A DNA stretch of 40,933 nt from Cytophagales bacterium (GCA_013298215.1 JAAFKE010000035.1:1-40933), one strand, 5' to 3'. Positions 26,737-36,316 are shown, counted from the first letter of the stretch. Numbers and translations are program-made. Notes: generated by a model from the letters alone, not told the origin.

Positions 26737-28403
26737 TCGAAAAACAACTTTGGTATATTATTACGCTTGGCTTTGGGGTGCTTTTTGCGGCGGGGGCTTT
26801 TTTAAACGTCATGGACATCGACTCGGCACAGTACGCCGCCATGTCGATGGAAATGGCGCAGACGGGATCTTTTCTACAGGTTTTTGAACGTGGGCAAGAT
26901 TATTTAGACAAACCACCGCTGCTATTTTGGGTCTCGGCGTTGGTGTTTAAGGCGGTCGGGTTTGGCAACGTGGCGTTCCGCGTTGTGCCCATTTTAGCTA
27001 CTTTGCTGGCAGCATATTCGGTTTTTAGGTTGGGCAAACTGTACCATTCTACCGCCACGGGGCAGGTGGCGGCTCTCCTTTTTTTGTCGATGTACGCCGT
27101 CGTTTTGATGAACCACGACGTTCGGACGGACACCATGCTCACTGCTTTTGCCATTACGGCCACCGCGTTCTTGGCCATTTTTTACGAAACCCGCTCCCTA
27201 CCTGCCCTCTGCGTGGGTTTTTTGAGCGTTGGGCTGGCCATGTTGGCCAAGGGGCCAATTGGAGCCGTGGTGCCAGCCTGCGCCATTGGTGCACAAATTT
27301 TATACCAGCGTAATTTCAAAATTTTGTTGCGCTGGGAGTGGCTACTTGGCCTGCTTATAGTGGCCGTAGTGCTGCTGCCAATGCTCTGGGGGCTATACCA
27401 ACAGTTTGACCTGCACCCCGAAAAAACGGTGCTGGGGCGCACTGGCGTGTCGGGTTTATGGTTCTTTTTTTGGGAACAGAGTTTTGGCCGCATCACGGGC
27501 CAAAACGTATGGCGAAACGACACCGATCCACTGTTTTTTGTGCACACCTATCTGTGGGCTGCTTTGCCGTGGAGTCTGTGGATTTTTCCCGCGTTGGGGA
27601 GCGACGTAAAAAATATGTACCAGCGCAAAGCCCGCCAAGCTCTCTTCGCGGGCGGTTTGGTGCTACCGCTGCTGGCGTTGTCGCAGTCGGGCTACAAGCT
27701 GCCGCACTACCTCAACGTGCTGTTGCCCTTTGCGGCTCTCATTACGGCGCAGTGGTTGGTTTCCAAGCAAAGCATTTTGTTCAAAACCCGCTCAACCGTT
27801 TTTGTTATTCAGCTCATTATCAACGTACTACTAATTTTGGTTGGTTTGTTTTTGGTACTTTGGGCGTTTCCAGAAAACACGGCTTGGGCCCTGCTGATCG
27901 TTGGGTTGGGCGCGTTAGTTTTGGGATGGATCGTGCGCACCCACGCCTGGTCTTTGGTAGGTATGGTGGCGGGCGGGGCCCTGGCGATGGTCGTTTTTGG
28001 TACGTTGGTCAATACCCAGTTCTACCCCGAGGTGCTGCGTTTTCAGACGGGGTCGGTGGTGGGGCAATACGTGCGCGAGCGCGGCCACACCGACCATTTT
28101 TACTACTTCACTAAATCGGAGGGCAACGCGGGCATTTTCCCAAATTCGACCGACTTTTACAGCCACCGCGTGGTGCCAGAAATAAAAAGCCCGTCCGAAA
28201 TAAATTATTTCAAACGGGCAACTGTCTGGGTTTATACCGACGTGGGCGGCTACGCCGACTTGCAACGGGCGGGGCTAAAATGTAGGGTAATTTTGAGTTT
28301 AGACAAATACCCAGCCACGCTGCTTCGGCTCGATTTTCTGAACCCCCAAACCCGCCCCCAGGCTGTTTTTAGGGTTTACTTGCTGGAAGTTCAAACGCAC
28401 TAA
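26733..28403 (+). CDS. ArnT/PMT-like GT-C glycosyltransferase (GT39/GT83-type)
   Basis: The 556-residue integral membrane enzyme transfers sugar from a polyprenyl-phosphate donor in the periplasm. The first loop carries the acidic motif MDIDSAQYAAMSMEM (about 27-41), and YLDKPPLLFWVSALVFK (about 52-68) is the typical ArnT-like follow-up. At least ten further hydrophobic segments are seen, ending near residue 425 with a soluble C-terminal domain. Its ATG overlaps the stop of the quinohaem dehydrogenase (ATGA), so the two are translationally coupled although no functional link is obvious. The stop codon overlaps, on the other strand, that of the small MTPEQR gene. Confidence 0.88.
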   Translation: MIEKQLWYIITLGFGVLFAAGAFLNVMDIDSAQYAAMSMEMAQTGSFLQVFERGQDYLDKPPLLFWVSALVFKAVGFGNVAFRVVPILATLLAAYSVFRLGKLYHSTATGQVAALLFLSMYAVVLMNHDVRTDTMLTAFAITATAFLAIFYETRSLPALCVGFLSVGLAMLAKGPIGAVVPACAIGAQILYQRNFKILLRWEWLLGLLIVAVVLLPMLWGLYQQFDLHPEKTVLGRTGVSGLWFFFWEQSFGRITGQNVWRNDTDPLFFVHTYLWAALPWSLWIFPALGSDVKNMYQRKARQALFAGGLVLPLLALSQSGYKLPHYLNVLLPFAALITAQWLVSKQSILFKTRSTVFVIQLIINVLLILVGLFLVLWAFPENTAWALLIVGLGALVLGWIVRTHAWSLVGMVAGGALAMVVFGTLVNTQFYPEVLRFQTGSVVGQYVRERGHTDHFYYFTKSEGNAGIFPNSTDFYSHRVVPEIKSPSEINYFKRATVWVYTDVGGYADLQRAGLKCRVILSLDKYPATLLRLDFLNPQTRPQAVFRVYLLEVQTH

Positions 28404-28728
28404 TCGTTGCGCCGGCGGCGGTTTTCCTTCATTTTCTGCTTGGCTTCTTCGCGCTGTTCGGGGGTCATGTTCCTAAATTTTTCGCGGCGCTCCTGCATTT
28501 TTGCTTTGGCGGCTTCGCGCTGCTCGGGGGTCATGCTGTCCCATTTTTCTTTGCCCTTGGCCATATTGGCATCAAACTTCTCCTTTTGTTCGGGAGTTAA
28601 TTTGCCAATGCGCCGCTCAATGCGCTCGTAGCGGCTGGGTTTGGTGGTGTCGGCAACTCCCTGCGCGGGGCGACATTAGCAGCCAGAGCGGCCATCAGCA
28701 CCACCGTCAATACTTTGATTGTTTTCAT
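28400..28728 (-). pseudogene. Small exported MTPEQR-repeat protein, frameshifted
   Basis: From the ATG at 28728 the minus strand gives a signal-like MKTIKVLTVVLMAALAANVAP and then loses frame. With one extra C in the C4 run (G4 at 28667-28670) it continues AQGVADTTKPSRYERIERRI and then GKLTPEQKEKFDANMAKGKE, DSMTPEQREAAKAKMQERRE, NMTPEQREEAKQKMKEN and a basic end, to a stop at 28400-28402. This would be a 109-residue periplasmic helical protein with three TPEQ(R/K) repeats, like Spy/CpxP-type or DUF3106-type proteins. Without the extra base translation stops after about 43 residues. The strong repeat coding of the second part argues for a recent change or an assembly error. Confidence 0.75.
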
Positions 28729-28849
28729 TGTGTAGGCTTTTAAAAGTTGTTATAAATCGTTTACGCCCACTTGGAGGGTTAAAAAACAAAAAGGTTTAAT
28801 CTGATTTGGTCAGGAGACGATATTTTTCATCTACATGTCACTTCCTTGA

Positions 28850-29776
28850 TTAGCTATATTGCTCGAACCAGCTGAATTTTTCGGCTACGATTCTGTCTTT
28901 TTCTTGCTCCAAGTGTAGCATAAAAGATTGGGCAGCGGGCGAGAATTTTTTATTCTTCAACCAAATCATGCTCCACGTCGATTTAATGGGAAATCCTTCG
29001 ACGGGGATAATCTGCAATTGGCCGTTGATGAGCTCATTTTTGATGCCAATTAGCGGCATAACAGAGCAGCCCAGCCCCGCCAAAACGGCCTGTTTTACGG
29101 CTTCGTTCGAGGTAAGCTCCATCTTTTTGCGGACTTGTAGGTCGTTTTGCTCAATAAACTTTTCCATCATTTGCCGCGTACCCGAGCCCGCCTCGCGGTA
29201 AATCAGCGGCAGGTTCTCAAAAATGCTTTTGCCGTGTAGTTTGTCTTCGTGCGGGTGCGAAGTACCGCTCACCAAATACAATTTGTTTTGCATGAGTTCG
29301 ATTTTCTGGATCATTAGCTCGTTGGGTAGCACCGACACCAGCGAAAAATCTACCTCATTTTTTTCTAAACTCTCCACCACCCGCGCCTTGTTGGTCACGT
29401 CGAGTTGTAGTTCTATGGCTTGGTGCTGTTTCAAAAAATCGGCCAAAAAATACGGCATCACGTACTTACCCGTCGAAACCACCGAAATTTTTAACCGACC
29501 CGTGAGCTGACCTTTGTAAGACATCGTTTTGTGGTTTATGGCGTACACCTGGTCTATAATGGCTTCGGCGGCGGTGGCGATCTCCCGCCCAAAATCGGTT
29601 ACGAAGAGTTTTCGGCCTACTATTTCAGTGAGGGGAATATCAAACTGGTCTTGCAGGTTTTTGAGCTGGATCGACACGGCAGGCTGCGTGAGGTTGAGCG
29701 CCTCGGCGGCCTTGGTGACGCTCTGCACCTGGGTGATCTTCAAAAATATCTGCAATTGGTGGAGGGTGTAATTCAT
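28850..29776 (-). CDS. LysR-family transcriptional regulator
   Basis: The 308-residue protein has an N-terminal winged helix-turn-helix (1-62: YTLHQLQIFLKITQVQSVTK, AAEALNLTQPAVSIQLKNLQ) and a LysR substrate-binding domain (about 90-295: GRLKISVVSTGKYVMPYFLA, IYREAGSGTRQMMEKF). The layout resembles CysB/Cbl-like and RuBisCO-operon-like regulators. It is divergent from icd across a 94-base gap, the classic arrangement in which a LysR protein controls its own and the neighbouring gene. Whether it controls icd is inference. Confidence 0.94.
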   Translation of the reverse strand: MNYTLHQLQIFLKITQVQSVTKAAEALNLTQPAVSIQLKNLQDQFDIPLTEIVGRKLFVTDFGREIATAAEAIIDQVYAINHKTMSYKGQLTGRLKISVVSTGKYVMPYFLADFLKQHQAIELQLDVTNKARVVESLEKNEVDFSLVSVLPNELMIQKIELMQNKLYLVSGTSHPHEDKLHGKSIFENLPLIYREAGSGTRQMMEKFIEQNDLQVRKKMELTSNEAVKQAVLAGLGCSVMPLIGIKNELINGQLQIIPVEGFPIKSTWSMIWLKNKKFSPAAQSFMLHLEQEKDRIVAEKFSWFEQYS

Positions 29777-29800
29777 AAAAATAATTAATGATTAAGATCA

Positions 29801-29808
29801 CAAATATA
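29801..29808 (-). promoter_or_regulatory. Putative -7 element for the lysR gene
   Basis: On the minus strand TATATTTG is an exact match to TAnnTTTG, 24 bases before the LysR ATG. No clear -33 TTTG is present. The surrounding intergenic DNA is very AT-rich and may hold the LysR operator. Confidence 0.35.
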
Positions 29809-29870
29809 AATAGAAATATATGTTTAATTGTCCGCACTTTTGCAGCGTTAGAAAAAAATAAAACCACCAA

Positions 29871-31307
29871 ATGACTACTATAACAGTTGCAAAAGGAGAC
29901 GGTATCGGCCCCGAAATTATGGACGCTACGCTCAAAATTATACTGGCCGCCGGGGCCGACATCGCCATCGAAGAAATCGAGGTGGGCGAAAAGGTCTATC
30001 TGGCTGGCAACACGGCGGGCATTGCCAAGGAGTCGTGGGAGGTAATTAGGAGAAACAAAATATTTTTGAAAGCCCCCATTACCACGCCGCAGGGCGGTGG
30101 CTACAAAAGCCTCAACGTGACGACCCGCAAGTTTCTGGGCCTGTACTCAAACGTGCGCCCCTGCACGAGTTTCCACCCGTTTGTTAAAACCAAACACCCC
30201 GTTATGGACGTGGTGATTGTGCGCGAAAACGAGGAAGACCTCTACGCGGGCATCGAACACCAGCAAACCGACGAGGTGGTGCAGTGCTTAAAGTTAATCA
30301 GCCGCCCAGGCTGCGAAAAAATTGTGCGCTATGCTTTCGAGTACGCCAAACAATACGGACGCAAAAAAGTGACGTGCTTTACCAAAGACAACATCATGAA
30401 ACAAACCGACGGGCTGTTTCATGCGGTGTTCGACGAGATAGCAGCGCAGTATCCTGACATTGAAAACGAGCACTGGATTATTGACATTGGCGCGGCAAAA
30501 ATGGCCGATACGCCCGAGATTTTCGACGTGATCGTGATGCCCAACCTGTACGGCGACGTGCTGTCGGACGTGGCAGCGCAAATTGCGGGGTCGGTGGGCT
30601 TGGCGGGGTCGGCAAATATTGGCGAAGAATGCGCCATGTTTGAGGCCATCCACGGGTCGGCACCGCGCCGGGCGGGCCAAAATCTGGCCAATCCGTCGGG
30701 ACTTTTGCAGGGGGCGGTTATGATGCTCAACCACATTGGCCAAACCGAAGTTGCCGAAAAAATACAAAACGCGTGGCTCAAAACCATTGAAGATGGCGTG
30801 CACACCTACGATATTTTTAAGGACGGAGTGAGCAAGCAAAAGGTTGGGACAAAAGAATTTGCCGATGCCGTAATTGCCAACTTAGGCCACAAACCAGCCA
30901 CTTTCAAGCCAGTTTCTTACGCCAAGGGTGCTGCCCTTAACCTGCCCAAATACCAGAAGAAACCCGCCGCCCAAAAACAACTCGTGGGCGTGGACGTGTT
31001 TGTGCACTGGACTGGAACAAACCCCGACGAGCTGGCCGAACAAATTAAACTTTTAGATATGCCCGAGGCGGCCCTCACCATGATTACCAATCGCGGCATA
31101 AAGGTGTGGCCAGAAGGTTTTTCTGAGACCTTTTGCACCGACCACTGGCGCTGTCGCTTCAAACCAACCGAGGGCCATACAATCCAGAAACAACACATTG
31201 TTCAGCTGCTGATGGAGGCCATGGACAACAACATAGATACCATAAAAACCGAGAACCTCTATACCTTCGACGGCAAAGCGGGGTTCTCGCTGGGGCAGGG
31301 CCAATAG
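29871..31307 (+). CDS. icd: Isocitrate dehydrogenase (NADP-type, with long C-terminal extension)
   Basis: This enzyme of the citric acid cycle oxidatively decarboxylates isocitrate to 2-oxoglutarate. Core motifs are GDGIGPEI (9-16), the substrate loop SLNVTTRKFLGLYSNVRP (80-97), the catalytic lysine in TKDNIMKQTDGLF (K172), metal ligands in NLYGDVLSDVAAQ (225-237), and the cofactor loop HGSAPRRAGQNLANP (261-275). In the last, Arg-Arg where NAD enzymes have Asp suggests NADP. At 478 residues it is longer than the E. coli enzyme, with an extra C-terminal domain from about 345 as in the Thermus-type enzyme. It is divergent from the LysR gene. Confidence 0.93.
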   Translation: MTTITVAKGDGIGPEIMDATLKIILAAGADIAIEEIEVGEKVYLAGNTAGIAKESWEVIRRNKIFLKAPITTPQGGGYKSLNVTTRKFLGLYSNVRPCTSFHPFVKTKHPVMDVVIVRENEEDLYAGIEHQQTDEVVQCLKLISRPGCEKIVRYAFEYAKQYGRKKVTCFTKDNIMKQTDGLFHAVFDEIAAQYPDIENEHWIIDIGAAKMADTPEIFDVIVMPNLYGDVLSDVAAQIAGSVGLAGSANIGEECAMFEAIHGSAPRRAGQNLANPSGLLQGAVMMLNHIGQTEVAEKIQNAWLKTIEDGVHTYDIFKDGVSKQKVGTKEFADAVIANLGHKPATFKPVSYAKGAALNLPKYQKKPAAQKQLVGVDVFVHWTGTNPDELAEQIKLLDMPEAALTMITNRGIKVWPEGFSETFCTDHWRCRFKPTEGHTIQKQHIVQLLMEAMDNNIDTIKTENLYTFDGKAGFSLGQGQ

Positions 31308-31355
31308 CTGGCCGCACCCAACAAAGATTTTACTCTCCCACAATGAAAGATGATT

Positions 31356-31411
31356 AAAAGGGTTGTTGTTTTCAAAAAGCAGGTATGGTTTTTGAAAACA
31401 ACAACCCTTTT
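31356..31411. terminator. Bidirectional terminator between icd and the response-regulator gene
   Basis: This is a perfect 23-bp inverted repeat (31356-31378 and 31389-31411; core GGGTTGTTGTTTTC) with a 10-base loop, flanked by A-runs and T-runs so that it can act on both strands. Confidence 0.93.
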
Positions 31412-31418
31412 TTTACGC

Positions 31419-32258
31419 CTAAGCGCTACCTTTTGTGAAAAAATTCTTCAAAAACCGCAGCAGCGTGCCTTCTTTTTCGGCGTTTTTGGGCGACTGAATT
31501 ATGTTTTTCTTGAAATCTTGGCCAACTCGCCGCGACATTTTTAGTAGGTCGCCGTTGCGCATGGTTAGGACCTGCTCTTGGGAGCTGAAGCGGAGCACTT
31601 GTTCGGCATTAACAAACAGGCTGTTGCTAACAGAACTGAAGCGGGGATCGTTTTGGAGAAATTGCACAAAATGCCCCAGTGGTTTGTTGGAGCGCAGTGT
31701 AACTTTGTTTTCTAAATGAAAAATTGTCATCGTGTCGTCGGCCTTCAAGTACAAAATCTCGTTGATATTGACAAATTGAATGGTGCCACTGCCGCCGATC
31801 AACGACACGGCCAGCTGGGTGGCGGGGCCCTCCGACCGCAATATATTTAACAACAACTGAATTTGCTTGGCGTTTTCGAGCGGGCGGTGGTGGTCTATAG
31901 CCTTTTGAACGGCTTTTATGAACAGTTTCAGATCGATTGGTTTGGCCAAAAAATCGATGGCCGAATACGAAAAACCGCGCGTGGCGTACTCAAATTTATG
32001 GTGGCCAGTCATAAAAATAACCTCGAAATCAATCACCACGCCTGCCTTCTGGAGCTGATCTAAAAGGTCGTAGCTCGTACCGTCGATAATCTCAATGTCC
32101 ATGATGAGCAATTGAGGTTTCTCTCTTATAATAATCGGAATTGCTTCGGAGATCAGACCAGCTTCGGCCACAACCTTGACCTGGGGAAAATACTCGGCCA
32201 AATAATGCTTGGTTATCAGCAAGTCGCTGGGAACATCTTCGATAATAATTGTTTTCAT
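31419..32258 (-). CDS. LytTR-family response regulator
   Basis: The 279-residue two-component regulator has a receiver domain at 1-125, with acidic pocket E7/D8, phospho-acceptor D54 (LLIMDIEIIDG), T84 and K106 (FLAKPIDL). A linker leads to a LytTR DNA-binding domain at about 160-255, with ILYLKADDTMTIFHL and SLFVNAEQVLRF, where the usual conserved His of the latter is Asn. It lies 16 bases downstream of the sensor kinase and is surely its partner. A terminator follows the stop. Confidence 0.95.
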   Translation of the reverse strand: MKTIIIEDVPSDLLITKHYLAEYFPQVKVVAEAGLISEAIPIIIREKPQLLIMDIEIIDGTSYDLLDQLQKAGVVIDFEVIFMTGHHKFEYATRGFSYSAIDFLAKPIDLKLFIKAVQKAIDHHRPLENAKQIQLLLNILRSEGPATQLAVSLIGGSGTIQFVNINEILYLKADDTMTIFHLENKVTLRSNKPLGHFVQFLQNDPRFSSVSNSLFVNAEQVLRFSSQEQVLTMRNGDLLKMSRRVGQDFKKNIIQSPKNAEKEGTLLRFLKNFFTKGSA

Positions 32259-32274
32259 AATGGGTTGAGTTAGA

Positions 32275-35200
32275 TTACTTGAATCCGATTTCGATCGTTA
32301 CAACGGTGCCGCCGTCGGGTCGGTCGCTGGTATTTATTCTGATGTCGTATCCTATTTCGTTGAGTATTTTTTTTCGATTTTCGACCAGTTCCGTCCCCCG
32401 CGACTTGTAGCTTGCAAGGGAGTTTTGGCGGCGTAGGCGGGCTTGCTCCCGCCCCACCCCGTTGTCTTCTACGGTGCATAGCAGGGTGTCTTCGTCTAAG
32501 GCGCGTAGTTCGATCCAGAGTTTGCCTCCACTAACTTTGGGCAATAGCCCGTGCTTAATGGCATTTTCGACGAACGGCTGAATGAGCAGCGGCGGAATGC
32601 GGTTGTTGTCGGGGTTGAGCTTAGGATCGATCAAAAACGAAAACTCGAAGCGGTCTTCGTACTGCAATTGCTCAAACTCCACGTAAAGTTTGATGAGTTC
32701 GATTTCGGTGGAGAGCAAAATTTCGCTTTTAAAAATCGAACTTTCGTTGTTATCGGTGATGATTGATGCCTCCAAAAAATTCCGAATCAGGATCGAAAGG
32801 TTCATGAGGTTCTCAACGGCTTTTTGCTGTTGGTTATTGACGATCGAGTTTTGAACGGTCGCCAGCGCGTTAAAAATAAAGTGTGGGTTCATCTGCGCCT
32901 GAATGGTTTGCACCTGTAAAAACCGAACTTGGCGCTCACGTTCTTCTATTTTTCTGGCCTGCCTATCTTGCCGCCGCCACAAAAATACCATGCAACCCAG
33001 CAAAAACAAACCAGCCAAAGCGGCGTACACATAAAAAAACGGCGAACGCCAGAAGTACATCGAAACCTCAAAATCTACCTTGGCCACCGCCGACTCGTCG
33101 GCCAGCACCCCGCGCCGCGCTTTGACTTCGAGCGTAAAAGTGCCCGCTGGCAAGTTGGTGAGCGAAATCAAATCTTGCGTTTGCCACTCCGACCACTTGT
33201 CTAAGACCTCCCTGATGCGGTAGCTGTACTGGGTTCTGAAAGGCTTGTCTTCGCCGAGGGCTTCGACGGTAAACGACACGTTGTTTTGGCCAAAGGGCAA
33301 TTGGACGACCGTCGCTTTGCCCACAAACGGCAGCCTGAGCGGCGGCGCGTCTGTTCGGCTCACCTGCACAATACTTACTCGGAGTGAGGCTGGAGTGAGG
33401 TCGAGTTGGGCGGGGTCTAAGACCGACAACACCGAGCCAGAGGTAATCCAGATTTGTCCTTTTGAGTCTTTGAAGCTACCCAACTGCCCAAGTTCGATGC
33501 CCACAAAACCATTGTTTTGGTTGAAGCACCGCACCTGATTGGTATCTTTGAGCGACACGGCGTAGAGGTTGGTTTGGTCGGCAATGAGCAGATGGTCGGG
33601 GTCTAACTGTTCCACAAAGGGCACCATTCCGTTGAGCCACCGCCCAAAAACCTGCTCAAAAACGTCTTTTTTTGCATTGAACCGAAACAAGCCCTTGCGA
33701 GAAGACCCCGCCCAAAGCGTGCCGCTGCTGTCGAAAAAGAGCGACATAATGCCGCCCGCGTTCAATTTCTTGTTGTCGCGGTTGTAGTACACAGTCTGGT
33801 GTTTCAACGAATCGTAGCGGGCCACGCCGTAGCCACCAAACCAATATGCCCCCCCAGGCGATACCACCGCGCAGCCCACCAAATTTTTGAATATCGTGGT
33901 CGTGTCGCGCTGCTTTCGGTAACTATGCGGCGGGCGGGTGTCTATCATAAAAACGCCGTTGAACGTGCAAGCAGCCACCGTATTTTGGGCTTTGTTCTCG
34001 GCAAGGGCAAACGCCAAGCGCACCTTTTCGGCTTTCAACAAGTTGGTATAGCGCTGGCCATCGTAGCGAACAACACCATGCACGTTGGGTAGCCACAGGT
34101 GGCCAAATTTGTCTTTCAGGGCGTGGTAGTACCACTCGTTGCTTTGTACTTCTTTGGGGTGGTCGGTAACCTCGGTAATGGTGCGGCCGTCGTATTTTTG
34201 GAGTGACTTTTCATAATTCAAAAACCAGTAGTGCCCCACTTTGTCCTCCACAACGCTCCAGGTGTAGGGCACGGCTTGTTCCGTAAAACTCTTAAAACCG
34301 TTTTTGACCAAGCCCAGCAAACCTTTTTCAGTGGCTATGTAGCGTATGGCATCGGGCTTGCCCGGGGTGTCTTGGTATGCCACCTCGTTGGCTGGGTTGT
34401 CGGCATAAATAACCGAGCAGTTATAGCTGTTTTTTTCGAGCAGGTAAATCGAGCCAGCAAAATCAAAGACATAGTCGTAGGGCAACTGCCTAACTACTTT
34501 GATGGTACGCGCCATTTTACCGTCTACGGCTTGGGCCCTTGTTGTCATCACGAGCCGCAGGCTTTGGCCGTCCCAAACCAATATGTCTTTGCCTCCGTCG
34601 GCCCGCCGAAGTTCCACAAACACATCGCCATAAACGAGTTTTCCCGCCTCACAAAAACCAAAAGTACCTTTGGCCAGTGCCCGCAGTTGCTTGTTTTTAT
34701 AAAGCCAAAGGCCGTCGTCGGCGGTGAAGAGATACTGGCCTTTGTTTTTGGTCAATGATATATCTCTGATTTTACGCTGGATGTCTGCTGGCACGCCAGT
34801 CCAGTCGAAAGGACGCAGAACGTTGTTTTTTAATTTATGAACTTTACGGCCGTTTGGAGTGGCCCACGAGACATTGATGGTGCCGTCTTGCTCCATGTGC
34901 GCCTGAGTATCCAGATCGGGCGAGGGGTTGAGGTATTGTTTAAAATGCTGTCCGTCGAAACGCATCAAGCCCCTAACCGCGCAATTGAACCACACATAGC
35001 CCTGCGGGTCTTGGCCAACCACAGTAATATACTCCCCAAGTAGCCCGTCTTTTATACCAAAGTTTTCAAATTTTTCGCCGTTAAACCTACTCAAACCCGC
35101 CTTTGTGCCGATCCAAACAACCCCACGGTTGTCTTTAAAAACCGACATACACTGCATACCCGGCAAGCCGTTTTTGATGGTGTGGCGCACCACCGGCCAC

Positions 35201-35313
35201 TGCAATTGGCTGTCGTTGGGTTGTTGGGTTTGCGCCACCGCAAAGGTGGTCGTGGTCCATACCAAGGCAGTGAGCAGCGCGGGGAGTTTAGACCAAGTTG
35301 TTTTTTTTTCCAT
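32275..35313 (-). CDS. LytS-type sensor histidine kinase with two-component regulator propeller
   Basis: The product is 1012 residues from the ATG at 35313, which starts a signal peptide (MEKKTTWSKLPALLTALVWT) ending near AVAQ. The periplasmic sensor is a seven-bladed-type propeller (repeats such as VFKDNRGVVWIGTKAGLSRF, VVGQDPQGYVWFNCAVRGLM, FFDSSGTLWAGSSRKGLFRF) followed by a Y_Y_Y-like domain (TQYSYRIREVLDKWSEW). One membrane helix (FFYVYAALAGLFLLGCMVFL) and a coiled region follow. The His-kinase domain has H811 in MNPHFIFNALATVQ, and the ATP-binding N-box is PFVENAIKHG with EDNGVGREQA. The open frame extends 55 codons upstream without coding character. It forms an operon with the LytTR regulator. 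The signal sensed is unknown. Confidence 0.94.
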   Translation of the reverse strand: MEKKTTWSKLPALLTALVWTTTTFAVAQTQQPNDSQLQWPVVRHTIKNGLPGMQCMSVFKDNRGVVWIGTKAGLSRFNGEKFENFGIKDGLLGEYITVVGQDPQGYVWFNCAVRGLMRFDGQHFKQYLNPSPDLDTQAHMEQDGTINVSWATPNGRKVHKLKNNVLRPFDWTGVPADIQRKIRDISLTKNKGQYLFTADDGLWLYKNKQLRALAKGTFGFCEAGKLVYGDVFVELRRADGGKDILVWDGQSLRLVMTTRAQAVDGKMARTIKVVRQLPYDYVFDFAGSIYLLEKNSYNCSVIYADNPANEVAYQDTPGKPDAIRYIATEKGLLGLVKNGFKSFTEQAVPYTWSVVEDKVGHYWFLNYEKSLQKYDGRTITEVTDHPKEVQSNEWYYHALKDKFGHLWLPNVHGVVRYDGQRYTNLLKAEKVRLAFALAENKAQNTVAACTFNGVFMIDTRPPHSYRKQRDTTTIFKNLVGCAVVSPGGAYWFGGYGVARYDSLKHQTVYYNRDNKKLNAGGIMSLFFDSSGTLWAGSSRKGLFRFNAKKDVFEQVFGRWLNGMVPFVEQLDPDHLLIADQTNLYAVSLKDTNQVRCFNQNNGFVGIELGQLGSFKDSKGQIWITSGSVLSVLDPAQLDLTPASLRVSIVQVSRTDAPPLRLPFVGKATVVQLPFGQNNVSFTVEALGEDKPFRTQYSYRIREVLDKWSEWQTQDLISLTNLPAGTFTLEVKARRGVLADESAVAKVDFEVSMYFWRSPFFYVYAALAGLFLLGCMVFLWRRQDRQARKIEERERQVRFLQVQTIQAQMNPHFIFNALATVQNSIVNNQQQKAVENLMNLSILIRNFLEASIITDNNESSIFKSEILLSTEIELIKLYVEFEQLQYEDRFEFSFLIDPKLNPDNNRIPPLLIQPFVENAIKHGLLPKVSGGKLWIELRALDEDTLLCTVEDNGVGREQARLRRQNSLASYKSRGTELVENRKKILNEIGYDIRINTSDRPDGGTVVTIEIGFK

Positions 35314-35548
35314 GCAAAACAAAGATAGGACAAAAAACAAAACTTCTCCCTTTGGCAGCTGAAAGTGGTCTATTTTTAGCGTAAATAGCCGACGGGCGCA
35401 GCGTGTGGTTTCCAAATACTGGTTTTGTCGCCGCACAGTTTCAGGTACGAAACAAAGCACACGAAAACTAAAACCCATTTTTTTTCGTATCTTGACTATA
35501 TCACGTCTCCAATCGTACCTACTTAATTTTTAAACACTCGTCCCAAAA

Positions 35549-36316
35549 ATGAAAAGCATTCAAAAATTATTGATCGCAGCCAGTTTACTCATTTTTGTGG
35601 GCTGCCGCGCCGCCGCGCCTTTCTCAGAAACCACCAAACCCGTAGATCACGCTCCCTGGAACAGTCTTCTTAAAAAATACGTGGACGCAAAAGGATTCGT
35701 AAATTATGCAGGTTTTAAGAAAGACAGCGACGCCCTCAAAAAATACTTAGATATACTCAGTGCCAACGCCCCCGACGAAAAATCGTGGAGCCAAGACGAG
35801 CAACTGGCCTACTGGATAAACGCATACAACGCCTTTACGGTGCAATTAATCTTAGACAACTACCCGCTGGCCAGCATCAAAGACATTGGAGCGAAACTAA
35901 AAATACCGTTCATAAACACACCCTGGGACATTAAGTTTATTACAATTGGTGGCAAAAAAATGGATTTAAACAACATCGAGCACGGGATTATTCGTAAAAA
36001 ATTTAGCGAGCCGCGTATCCACTTTGCCCTCGTTTGCGCGGCCAAGTCTTGCCCACCCTTGCGCAACGAAGCCTACGTACCCAACCGCCTGAATGCGCAA
36101 TTAGATGCCCAAGGGCGTGACTTTTTGAACGATCCTACCAAGAACGAAGTCAGCGAAAAATCGGCCGAAATTTCAAAATTACTTTCGTGGTACGGCGGCG
36201 ATTTTACGGGCACCATGCCCATCGTGGACTGGATAAACAAGTACGCCAACAAAAAAATGAGCAGAGAGGGGTCTATTTCGTACAAGACCTACAACTGGGA
36301 ATTGAACGGAAAGTAA
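35549..36316 (+). CDS. DUF547-domain lipoprotein
   Basis: The 255-residue exported protein has a lipobox (LLIFVGC, Cys about 19), indicating an acylated envelope protein. The DUF547 domain covers most of the rest: FVNYAGFKKDSDALKKYLDI, QLAYWINAYNAFTVQLI, LNNIEHGIIRKKF and HFALVCAAKSCPPLRNEAY. The conserved Cys in the SCPPLR motif and a nearby His suggest a possible catalytic site, but the biochemical role of the family is not established. It appears monocistronic, and a c-type cytochrome gene follows after 53 bases in the same direction. Confidence 0.9.
   Translation: MKSIQKLLIAASLLIFVGCRAAAPFSETTKPVDHAPWNSLLKKYVDAKGFVNYAGFKKDSDALKKYLDILSANAPDEKSWSQDEQLAYWINAYNAFTVQLILDNYPLASIKDIGAKLKIPFINTPWDIKFITIGGKKMDLNNIEHGIIRKKFSEPRIHFALVCAAKSCPPLRNEAYVPNRLNAQLDAQGRDFLNDPTKNEVSEKSAEISKLLSWYGGDFTGTMPIVDWINKYANKKMSREGSISYKTYNWELNGK

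Noticed and set aside
35320-35327. TATCTTTG six bases before the sensor-kinase ATG, suggesting a leaderless transcript
   Set aside because: No -33 element at the right spacing, and the T-rich region makes a chance match easy.
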